This document shows, piece by piece, positions 1 to 4,989 of a DNA stretch of 5,102 bases. Made by a program: the position numbers and the translations under genes. Under the pieces are notes generated by a model. It made no database searches. It was not told the origin of the DNA and saw only the letters and a program-made list of their open reading frames with translations. This DNA comes from an uncultured Lachnospiraceae bacterium (GTDB taxonomy: Bacteria; Bacillota; Clostridia; Lachnospirales; Lachnospiraceae), in NCBI GenBank assembly GCA_910580005.1, contig CAJTXH010000152.1, positions 1 through 5,102 of the forward strand, read 5' to 3'. Within the stretch, counting starts at the first letter, position 1. Each line of letters begins with the position of its first letter.

Positions 1-30
1 CAGCTTTTTAACTTGTGTGCCTATGTTTTG

Positions 31-54
31 TGCCTTAAAGGCTGAATAGTAACA
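31..54. repeat. Partial copy of palindromic intergenic repeat (copy 1)
   Basis: The arm GGCTGAATAGTAACA at 40-54 is the exact reverse complement of the left arm of the complete palindrome at 540-554. The inner stem survives as GCC (32-34) pairing with GGC (40-42) around TTAAA. The outer left arm, which should read TGTTACTATTC, is eroded to an unrelated T-rich stretch. It lies about 30 bases before the rpsT promoter. I read it as a degenerate member of a dispersed palindromic repeat family. The 15-base match is direct evidence; membership of a genome-wide family is inference. Confidence 0.55.
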
Positions 55-82
55 AATTTTTTATAATTTTTCCCAAAATATA

Positions 83-111
83 TTGACACATTTAGCTATA
101 TCTACTATTAT
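83..111 (+). promoter_or_regulatory. rpsT promoter (sigma-A type)
   Basis: A perfect -35 box TTGACA (83-88) is followed, after a 17-base spacer, by TATTAT (106-111), which matches the TATAAT consensus at five of six positions. Transcription should begin near position 118, giving a leader of about 70 bases before the rpsT start codon. Upstream DNA is A/T-tract rich (55-80), as is common for strong ribosomal protein promoters in low-GC Gram-positives. Confidence 0.85.
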
Positions 112-124
112 ATATAGGTATGTT

Positions 125-156
125 TCCATCAAAGCCGCCGTGTCAGGATTGATGGA
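125..156 (+). promoter_or_regulatory. Hairpin in the rpsT 5' leader
   Basis: TCCATCAA (125-132) is perfectly complementary to TTGATGGA (149-156), giving an 8-bp stem around a 16-base loop that contains GCCGCCGTGTC. It starts about seven bases after the predicted transcription start and ends 20 bases before the Shine-Dalgarno sequence. An alternative pairing, TGTC (141-144) with GACA (155-158), would disrupt the main stem. It could be an autoregulatory S20 binding site or simply a 5' stabilising hairpin; the pairing is visible, the function is inferred. Confidence 0.45.
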
Positions 157-175
157 CAGAATTTATTCCATAACC

Positions 176-183
176 AGGAGGTG
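176..183 (+). promoter_or_regulatory. rpsT ribosome binding site
   Basis: AGGAGGTG is a full-strength Shine-Dalgarno sequence six bases before ATG at 190. It decides the start: the in-frame GTG at 181-183 lies inside this site and so cannot be the initiation codon. Confidence 0.9.
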
Positions 184-189
184 AAAAGA

Positions 190-453
190 ATGGCTAACAT
201 TAAATCAGCAAAAAAGAGAATTTTAACTGACCGCAGGAATGCAGAAAGAAATAAAGCAATTAAATCAAGAGTTAAAACAGCTATTAAGCATGTTAATGCA
301 GCTATCGCTGCTAATGACAAGGCTGCTGCCAGCACAGCATTACTTAACGCTGTAAAGGAAATTGACAAAGCAGCAAGAAAAGGCGTTTTCCATAAAAGAA
401 CAGCTTCAAGAAAAGTTTCCCGTCTGACTTTGGCTGTAAACAAAATTGCATAA
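190..453 (+). CDS. rpsT: 30S ribosomal protein S20
   Basis: This encodes an 87-residue, strongly basic protein, the usual length of bacterial S20. S20 is a primary 16S rRNA-binding protein that enters early in 30S subunit assembly. Recognisable features are the MANIKSAKKRI N-terminus, the alternating Lys/Arg and Ala helices through the middle (residues 17-62), and the family signature KGVFHKRTASRKVSRL at residues 64-79. ATG at 190 is chosen because it gives the conserved MAN start and sits six bases after AGGAGG; the in-frame GTG at 181 is within the Shine-Dalgarno. The gene has its own promoter and terminator, so it is monocistronic here. Expression may be controlled by the leader hairpin at 125-156. 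The identification is secure. Confidence 0.98.
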   Translation: MANIKSAKKRILTDRRNAERNKAIKSRVKTAIKHVNAAIAANDKAAASTALLNAVKEIDKAARKGVFHKRTASRKVSRLTLAVNKIA

Positions 454-467
454 TTACCCAGTTTTAT

Positions 468-501
468 AAAAAAGCTGCCTTTCGGTGTGGGCAGTTTTTT
501 T
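468..501 (+). terminator. Intrinsic terminator of rpsT
   Basis: CTGCC (475-479) pairs with GGCAG (490-494) around the loop TTCGGTGT. The stem is extended inward by a T-G pair (480/489), and outward by a G-T pair (474/495) and an A-tract (468-473) pairing with the T-tract. The T-run at 495-501 follows directly. It lies 14 bases after the rpsT stop codon. The A/T symmetry could let it act on the minus strand as well. Confidence 0.9.
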
Positions 502-527
502 ATTTTTACCCTGTTCCATAATATAAT
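499..527 (+). promoter_or_regulatory. Possible promoter for the dCMP deaminase gene (weak)
   Basis: A perfect TATAAT lies at 522-527, but the -35 position 17 bases upstream (TTTATT, 499-504) is poor and overlaps the T-tract of the rpsT terminator. If used, transcription would begin near 534 and the leader would carry the repeat hairpin (540-573) and the second hairpin (576-594). No better promoter is visible between the rpsT terminator and 648. Chance TATAAT matches are common in DNA this AT-rich. Confidence 0.25.
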
Positions 528-539
528 TAACCAAAAATA

Positions 540-573
540 TGTTACTATTCAGCCTTACGGCTTCATAGTAACA
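540..573. repeat. Complete palindromic intergenic repeat (copy 2)
   Basis: TGTTACTAT (540-548) pairs with ATAGTAACA (565-573) and AGCC (551-554) pairs with GGCT (559-562). The two stems are separated by a two-base internal mismatch (TC opposite TC), and the loop is TTAC. The left arm is identical, in reverse complement, to 40-54 upstream of rpsT. No poly-T tail follows, so it is not a standard terminator. It looks like a REP- or MITE-like dispersed palindrome, and it would fold in the leader of the deaminase transcript if the promoter lies upstream. Confidence 0.75.
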
Positions 574-575
574 AA

Positions 576-594
576 CCAGTGCTGAAAACACTGG
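576..594 (+). other. Second hairpin in front of the dCMP deaminase gene
   Basis: CCAGTG (576-581) pairs perfectly with CACTGG (589-594) around the loop CTGAAAA, two bases after the palindromic repeat. The stem is followed by a pyrimidine-rich stretch with TTTT but not a clean T-run, so a terminator or attenuator role is weak. It could be part of the repeat element or a leader structure. Confidence 0.4.
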
Positions 595-647
595 CTGTTT
601 TCTCCTGTTTATTACAAATAATGGATATTAAAGAAATGAGGTAACAT

Positions 648-1130
648 ATGAAAAGAACTGATTACTTAAAATGGGACGAATATTTTATGGGAATTGCCCT
701 GCTTTCTGCTATGCGCAGCAAAGACCCAAATACAAGCGTAGGTGCATGTATAGTTAGTGAAGATAATAAAATCCTTTCACTTGGTTATAATGGTATGCCT
801 GTTGGCTGCTCTGATGATGAATACCCTTGGGAGCGTACTTTGGAAAATCCTCTGGATTGTAAATACCTCTATGTCTGCCATGCAGAATTAAATGCTCTTC
901 TTAATTATACAGGTACTAATATGCGGAATGCAAAAATATATACTACACTGTTTCCATGTAATGAATGTACTAAGGCACTTATCCAGTCAGGCATACATGA
1001 AGTAATATATCTTTCAGATAAATATTCAGATACACCATCAGTAATAGCCGCCAAACGCATGATGAAATCTTCTGGGATTTCATTCAGGCAATATGAATAC
1101 ATAAACAAGGATATTATTTTGAAACTTTAA
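648..1130 (+). CDS. Deoxycytidylate (dCMP) deaminase, DCTD/T4-like
   Basis: This 160-residue cytosolic enzyme should convert dCMP to dUMP with release of ammonia, supplying dUMP to thymidylate synthase. The zinc-dependent deaminase core is complete: HAE at 78-80 (His78 zinc ligand, Glu80 proton shuttle) and PCNEC at 103-107 (Cys104 and Cys107 zinc ligands). GYNGMPVGCSDD (46-57) and YVCHAELNALL (75-85) closely resemble the human DCTD and phage T4 type of enzyme, which is allosterically controlled by dCTP and dTTP. Bacillus ComEB has a different region between these motifs. The ATG at 648 has GAGGT five bases upstream, and the protein starts at the expected MKRTDYLKWDEYF. It is separated from rpsT by a terminator and two hairpins. 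Its stop codon overlaps the stop of the convergent surface-protein gene. The family is certain; the dCMP rather than free-nucleoside substrate rests on the DCTD-like motifs. Confidence 0.93.
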   Translation: MKRTDYLKWDEYFMGIALLSAMRSKDPNTSVGACIVSEDNKILSLGYNGMPVGCSDDEYPWERTLENPLDCKYLYVCHAELNALLNYTGTNMRNAKIYTTLFPCNECTKALIQSGIHEVIYLSDKYSDTPSVIAAKRMMKSSGISFRQYEYINKDIILKL

Positions 1131-3832
1131 TTTTTTGTACTAATCATTGCAAAAACTTTTCTGGCATATTTCCTGTTCCCTGCTATCTTGACAATACATC
1201 CTGGTTTTATGCTTTTAAATGCACTTCTGCCAATTCTTTTTAATTTTGTGCTTTTTATTTTAATGTTACTAAGCCCTCTGCTTTTGTAAAATGCCTTTTT
1301 GCCAATGCTCTTTATATTTTTTCCAATAATGGCTTTCTTTAACTTATAGCATTTTGCAAAAGCATTTTTGGCTATGGATACCACTTTATATTTATAGCCT
1401 TTTATTTTAATTGAAGCTGGTATTTTAGCCTTTATTATACTTTTTTTTGCTTTAATTACTTTGACCGTTTTTACTTTACTGCTACTTTTTAATATCTTAT
1501 ATATAATTCCTGCTCTTGTATATTTTTTTCCAGTCTTTGGATAAATAACTTTTTTATTGCCAGCAGATGTTTTTTTATTTACTTTGTTTCCACCAGCATC
1601 TGTGATTATATTATTAAAGCCCCCTCCATTACTCCCAATTGCGCTAATACTTCCGCTACTGGTATTTGTGCTGGTATTGTCTTTTCCAATATTGTGGCTT
1701 CCGCTATTATTTGCTACTGTGCTGTTTCCGGCGCCACTACTGCCTCCCTGGCTTATATTTCCTCCTGTAATTGCACTTCCGTTACCAACATTACTTATGC
1801 CAGTTCCGCCACTACTTATGCCAGTTCCGCTATTATTCCCTCCTGTACTGCTGCTGCCACCTACTGCACCTCCTGGTTTTAAACTTCCTCCAATATTACC
1901 ATTCCCTGTATTTTCATTTCCGCTGTCTTCTATACTCCCGTTTCCACCTGTTATGCTCCCTCCTGTTGTTACATTTCCACCGATGCTTCCGCCTGTTATA
2001 ACTGTACTACTGCCATTTCCATCTGTATTTATATTATCACCTGGCTTTATATCCGGCTTTTCTTCTGGTTTTCCTTCTGTATTTCCATCATCTTCCTTTT
2101 TTAAGTAACACTCCAGCACAAGGCTTCCATCATATTTTACTGTCCCCTTATATACACTTTTGTCTTTATCCAGTATATAACCATTGTAATGTTCTGCTAA
2201 ATACAGGCTTGTACTACAGTCAGTTTCATATCCTGTATATGAGCTATACTTTTTTTCCTGGTCTATAACATATTCCCCTTTATTATTTTTTATATAATAT
2301 ATAACACTATATTCTGCTTTTAATGGTTTCCATACTGCATATAATATACAATTATTTCTATCTGATACATTAAACCATGTATCTCCTGTTGTACTGTCCC
2401 TGTCTTTTGACCAGCCATTAAAACTATATCCCTCCCTTATGGGAACTGCATCTATCTCTATACTGCCACCTTCCCAGGCTGCATATAATTGTTTCACACT
2501 ATCTGTACTGCAAAGATTACTTACCTCTTCACAGTCTGCATATATTGCCCTGCCACTGGCAGTATCTGACCAGCCTGTAAAATTATATGGAATGTTTATA
2601 TTTCTTTTAACGCATACTGCATCTTCTGCATTTAAGTCTAATATAATTGTCCCGCTCCTGGTATACCCATTCTTTGGCAGTGTATATTTTTCACCATACA
2701 GGCATCCATATAATGAATCTGTTCCACCTGAAACCGCAAGATTTCCATTAAAAATTATATCATACTGTACAGGCCTGAAATACCTGTATACAGTACAGCT
2801 GCCTTGTACGGTTTCTGATGTACATCCTGTATAGCAGAAACCTTTATAATATGCGCCAGCAGTTTCATCACTTCCTAAAACAGAACCACTGGCTTCATCA
2901 TTATAATTTGCTGTCCATGATGTTTTACCAAGCACCTGCCCACTGGGATTATCACCAATTATATCTATACAATTAACATTATATGAATTAATTTCCATAG
3001 TCCACTGTGGATATATTGTTATTCCTTTTTCTATTACATCACCTATATGGACTTCATTGCCGCCAGAAGGACGCATATACCAGCCTTTGAAATTAAAAGT
3101 ATAACCAGGCACAGTATCATGCTCTATCTGTGGAAGTTCTTTTACAAGATATCCTTCTTCCACGCCATAATAAGCATACCCTTCATTTAGCAACATGCAG
3201 TCTGCTGGTATGTCTGCCGCTATATCGCCATTCCTGCTTATTACAGCAGCATCATATATGTCATATATATAAGAAACCCCGTCATATCCATATTTAGTAG
3301 AAACCAAATCTAAACTGGATTTACCACTCCCTAACTGTTTTAACAATGACTCAGATATACCAACAAGATTACTTCCTTCATCCTGGTATGTATATTCAGC
3401 ATCTTTATATGTACATTTCCCATAGACATACTTTTTTATAACCACGCTTCCTCTTTCTGGCAGGTATTCCCTGGTTTTGCCAATATTTATGCCAAACCTT
3501 GTACCTGATGTGCCTTTTATATATACTGGTGAATTTGCACAGCTTTCCACTTCCTGCACAGAGCCGTCTATACTGCTTCCAGTGTACACCCAGTTATCTT
3601 CTCCTGTCTTTTTCCATGTATCAAGTGCATAGTATAATGTTTGCCCGTTTTTAGATATTCTTACACCTGTTGTGCTTAAGCCCCCTATACAGTCTGCATA
3701 TGCCCCTATTTGGTTACTGCCTCCTGCGCTTGCTGCTTCTGCCTTTATGGCAGGCAAAACAGCCGCTGCCATAAGCAATGACAGCAGTACAATAAAATTT
3801 AATTTGCTGTTCCAGTTTTTTTCTTCTCTCAT
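1127..3832 (-). CDS. Secreted InlB-repeat / BspA-like leucine-rich repeat surface protein
   Basis: This 901-residue exported protein begins with a signal peptide: basic residues, a hydrophobic core at 11-29, and likely cleavage in AEAAS near 31-35. Residues 36-235 are a Tyr/Gly-rich region I do not recognise. Three InlB/Flg_new-type (Listeria-Bacteroides) beta repeats follow, marked by FKGWY (248-252) ending near PQW, FTGWS (418-422) ending AAW, and FNGWS (471-475) ending AVW. Residues 505-577 resemble the MucBP-like strands of Gram-positive surface proteins. A flexible Gly/Ser/Asn/Thr-rich linker spans about 578-755. A very lysine-rich C-terminus (760-901) carries LRR_5/BspA-type repeats such as SIAKNAFAKC and SIGKKAFYKS. 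There is no C-terminal LPxTG motif or membrane anchor, so attachment may rely on the basic LRR region binding wall polymers, or the protein may be released. Start: AAGGAA lies eight bases upstream of the ATG. A role in host or polymer adhesion is typical of such proteins but is inference here. Confidence 0.9.
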   Translation of the reverse strand: MREEKNWNSKLNFIVLLSLLMAAAVLPAIKAEAASAGGSNQIGAYADCIGGLSTTGVRISKNGQTLYYALDTWKKTGEDNWVYTGSSIDGSVQEVESCANSPVYIKGTSGTRFGINIGKTREYLPERGSVVIKKYVYGKCTYKDAEYTYQDEGSNLVGISESLLKQLGSGKSSLDLVSTKYGYDGVSYIYDIYDAAVISRNGDIAADIPADCMLLNEGYAYYGVEEGYLVKELPQIEHDTVPGYTFNFKGWYMRPSGGNEVHIGDVIEKGITIYPQWTMEINSYNVNCIDIIGDNPSGQVLGKTSWTANYNDEASGSVLGSDETAGAYYKGFCYTGCTSETVQGSCTVYRYFRPVQYDIIFNGNLAVSGGTDSLYGCLYGEKYTLPKNGYTRSGTIILDLNAEDAVCVKRNINIPYNFTGWSDTASGRAIYADCEEVSNLCSTDSVKQLYAAWEGGSIEIDAVPIREGYSFNGWSKDRDSTTGDTWFNVSDRNNCILYAVWKPLKAEYSVIYYIKNNKGEYVIDQEKKYSSYTGYETDCSTSLYLAEHYNGYILDKDKSVYKGTVKYDGSLVLECYLKKEDDGNTEGKPEEKPDIKPGDNINTDGNGSSTVITGGSIGGNVTTGGSITGGNGSIEDSGNENTGNGNIGGSLKPGGAVGGSSSTGGNNSGTGISSGGTGISNVGNGSAITGGNISQGGSSGAGNSTVANNSGSHNIGKDNTSTNTSSGSISAIGSNGGGFNNIITDAGGNKVNKKTSAGNKKVIYPKTGKKYTRAGIIYKILKSSSKVKTVKVIKAKKSIIKAKIPASIKIKGYKYKVVSIAKNAFAKCYKLKKAIIGKNIKSIGKKAFYKSRGLSNIKIKSTKLKRIGRSAFKSIKPGCIVKIAGNRKYARKVFAMISTKN
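1792..1830. repeat. Tandem 21-base repeat inside the linker of the surface-protein gene
   Basis: TACTTATGCCAGTTCCGC occurs at 1792-1809 and again at 1813-1830, a 21-base (seven-codon) period. On the minus strand it encodes the duplicated GTGIS motif of the Gly/Ser-rich linker. The period keeps the reading frame, consistent with linker growth by slippage. Confidence 0.7.
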
Positions 3833-3905
3833 AGTTTTATTTCCTTTCTGCTTGATAGTATGTGTTATATATACCTGTTATCCTCCAAAGAATATTTTGC
3901 ATTTT

Positions 3906-3934
3906 TTATTACCATTGTTGTGTTAGATTGTAAA
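3906..3934 (-). promoter_or_regulatory. Probable promoter of the surface-protein gene
   Basis: Read on the minus strand, TTTACA (3934-3929) is followed after 17 bases by TAATAA (3911-3906), preceded by TGG as a partial extended -10. This would give a leader of roughly 65 bases ahead of the ATG at 3832. The -35 matches consensus at five of six positions but the -10 at only three. An alternative -10, TATAAC at 3869-3864, has no good -35 partner. Confidence 0.35.
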
Positions 3935-3970
3935 GTAAAATTTTATTTTAATCAATATTAAAAAGCAACA

Positions 3971-4010
3971 AAAAAGCAGGAAAAAGTTTATGCAACTTTT
4001 CCTGCTTTTT
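3971..4010. terminator. Strong bidirectional intrinsic terminator
   Basis: AGCAGG (3975-3980) pairs with CCTGCT (4001-4006). The stem continues through A5 (3981-3985) against T4 (3997-4000), with one bulged A, and GTT (3986-3988) against AAC (3994-3996). It is flanked by AAAA (3971-3974) and TTTT (4007-4010), giving a U-tract on either strand. No intact gene ends here. On the minus strand it lies about 20 bases after the stop of a possible truncated gene (4032-4082). It would also shield the surface-protein promoter from minus-strand transcription out of the mobile-element side. Confidence 0.9.
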
Positions 4011-4031
4011 ATTTAGACATGTCAAATTGTC

Positions 4032-4082
4032 TTAGAGAACACGAATAGATAACTCATCCATACAGAGCATTTCGTATCTCCA
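4032..4082 (-). pseudogene. Possible 3' stub of an interrupted minus-strand gene
   Basis: On the minus strand an open frame reading RYEMLCMDELSIRVL ends in TAA at 4034-4032, about 20 bases before the terminator at 4010-3971, the usual spacing for a gene end. The stretch is AT-rich like the chromosome and unlike the recombinase DNA that begins near 4083. I do not recognise the peptide. A second minus frame ends in TGA at 4024-4022 and cannot be excluded. The claim rests mainly on the orphan terminator and the abrupt junction. Confidence 0.2.
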
Positions 4083-4832
4083 TTTTCAGGGCTTGTGAAG
4101 TGCGGCACTTGCGGTAAGGCGTTGTGTTTGCGGTATTGGGGGAAGGACAGACACCGCATTTATGTCTGCACCACCTACGCCCACAATACAAAATCCTGCA
4201 CAGACCACCGCATTTACTACGAAGATTTATACAAGGCGGTGCTTGCGGATATTCAGTATCACGCCCAAATTGCCTATGAGGACAGGGATAAGGCGGTGGC
4301 TCTGGCGGTCAAGATGAACGACAAGGCGGACGGGAACAAGGGCAAAACCAACGAAAGCAAGCTGAAGCAAACAAAGAAACGCTATGACGAAGTAACGAGA
4401 TTATTCGATAGGCTCTATGAAGATTCTCTTTCGGGGCGTATTTCCAACGATAATTTTAACCGTCTGATTGAGAAATACCAGAGTGAGCAGGAACAGCTTT
4501 TAAAGCAGATTGAAACACTTCAAAACGCCTTGCAGGAGGTTAAGGACAATCAGTTAAACGCTGTGAAATGGGCGGATTTAATGGCTGAATATGTGGGAAT
4601 ACAGGAACTGACCGCCGAAAACCTCAATCTTCTGATAGAGCGTATCGAGGTATTTGACCGAACGGAAACAGACGGAGAAGCCTTGCAGGCTATCCGTATC
4701 TGTTACCGCTTCGGCGGTTACATAGGGGAACGGACTTTCAAGGCAAAGGTGCTAAAGCACCCTTGCAGGAAAAAGGGCTGTCCTCTGGAAAGGAAAGAAA
4801 ATGAGGGAGAAAAAATATCATTTGTATTTTGA
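4053..4832 (+). pseudogene. tnpX: Large serine recombinase (TnpX-like), 5'-truncated
   Basis: This is the C-terminal part of a large serine recombinase of the Tn4451 TnpX type, which excises and integrates mobile elements. The frame is open from 4053 (stop TAA at 4050-4052), and recognisable sequence begins near 4083 as FSGLVKCGTCGKAL. Counting from the GTG at 4095, a zinc ribbon has Cys3, Cys6, Cys25 and Cys35. A long Lys/Glu/Gln-rich coiled coil spans about 85-153 and a DUF4368-like tail about 158-212. The N-terminal resolvase domain with its catalytic serine, and the following recombinase domain, are absent, so about 245-260 residues remain of a family that is usually over 500. It therefore cannot catalyse recombination. 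The GTG at 4095 has only a weak GGG before it and is unlikely to be a true start. The DNA is clearly richer in GC than the chromosome to the left, a sign of transfer. The tnpX symbol is by family resemblance; other DUF4368 recombinases are similar. Confidence 0.85.
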
Positions 4833-4974
4833 TGAAAACGAACTGCGGTTAGTCATTTACTGTCTGAATGAGCTTAGGAACAAATTCATAGCAGAGAGCA
4901 GATATACCGACTGTGTGGACGAACTGCTGATAAAAGCGGCAAAAGCAAAAACAGTAAAAGTAAAAATACGATAA
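4801..4974 (+). CDS. Small conjugative-element protein of unknown function (57 aa)
   Basis: The ORF starts MREKKYHLYFDENELRLVIY and continues with NELRNKFIAESRYTDCVDELLIKAAKAK to a basic end. It overlaps the last 32 bases of the recombinase in another frame. It has AAGGAAAG about five bases before its ATG, so translational coupling to the recombinase is likely. The KKYHLYF...L...LNELRNK.IAE.RYTD.VDE pattern is one I recognise from short uncharacterised proteins common in integrative and conjugative elements of Firmicutes. The predicted fold is helical, and no catalytic motif is visible. It lies 15 bases before tnpV, probably in the same operon. With the recombinase truncated, its original promoter is probably lost. 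A role is unknown; a regulatory or accessory DNA-binding part is only a guess from its size and charge. Confidence 0.75.
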   Translation: MREKKYHLYFDENELRLVIYCLNELRNKFIAESRYTDCVDELLIKAAKAKTVKVKIR

Positions 4975-4989
4975 CGGAGGTACAGAAAA

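Noticed and set aside
129..443. Minus-strand open frame opposite rpsT
   Set aside because: It is fully antisense to a secure ribosomal protein gene, and its hydrophobic content is a by-product of complementing Lys/Ala codons.
540..594. CRISPR repeat or second rpsT terminator
   Set aside because: There are no regularly spaced repeats with spacers, and neither hairpin has a clean T-run; the rpsT terminator at 468-501 already explains termination.
1536..1556. LPxTG-like YPKTGKK (residues 764-770) in the surface protein
   Set aside because: It lies about 130 residues before the C-terminus, the first position is Tyr not Leu, and it is followed by the LRR region rather than by a membrane segment and basic tail.
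1557..2108. Plus-strand open frame of 183 codons rich in Pro and Leu
   Set aside because: It is the antisense shadow of the Gly/Ser/Asn linker of the surface-protein gene; the composition follows from the complement of the GGN/AGN codons, and no ribosome binding site is evident.
2439..2834. Plus-strand open frame of 131 codons within the surface-protein gene
   Set aside because: It is antisense to the InlB-repeat coding region, with no recognisable domain and no convincing start signal.
3672..3926. Plus-strand open frame with hydrophobic stretches opposite the surface-protein start
   Set aside because: The hydrophobic look comes from the complement of the signal-peptide region; it also runs across the likely promoter of the real gene.
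4020..4060. tRNA gene fragment or attachment site at the element junction
   Set aside because: No T-loop or acceptor stem pattern is visible, and no matching direct repeat was found within the window.
4095..4097. GTG as the true start of a short recombinase-derived protein
   Set aside because: Only a weak GGG precedes it, and family homology already begins upstream at FSGLV, so truncation is the better reading.
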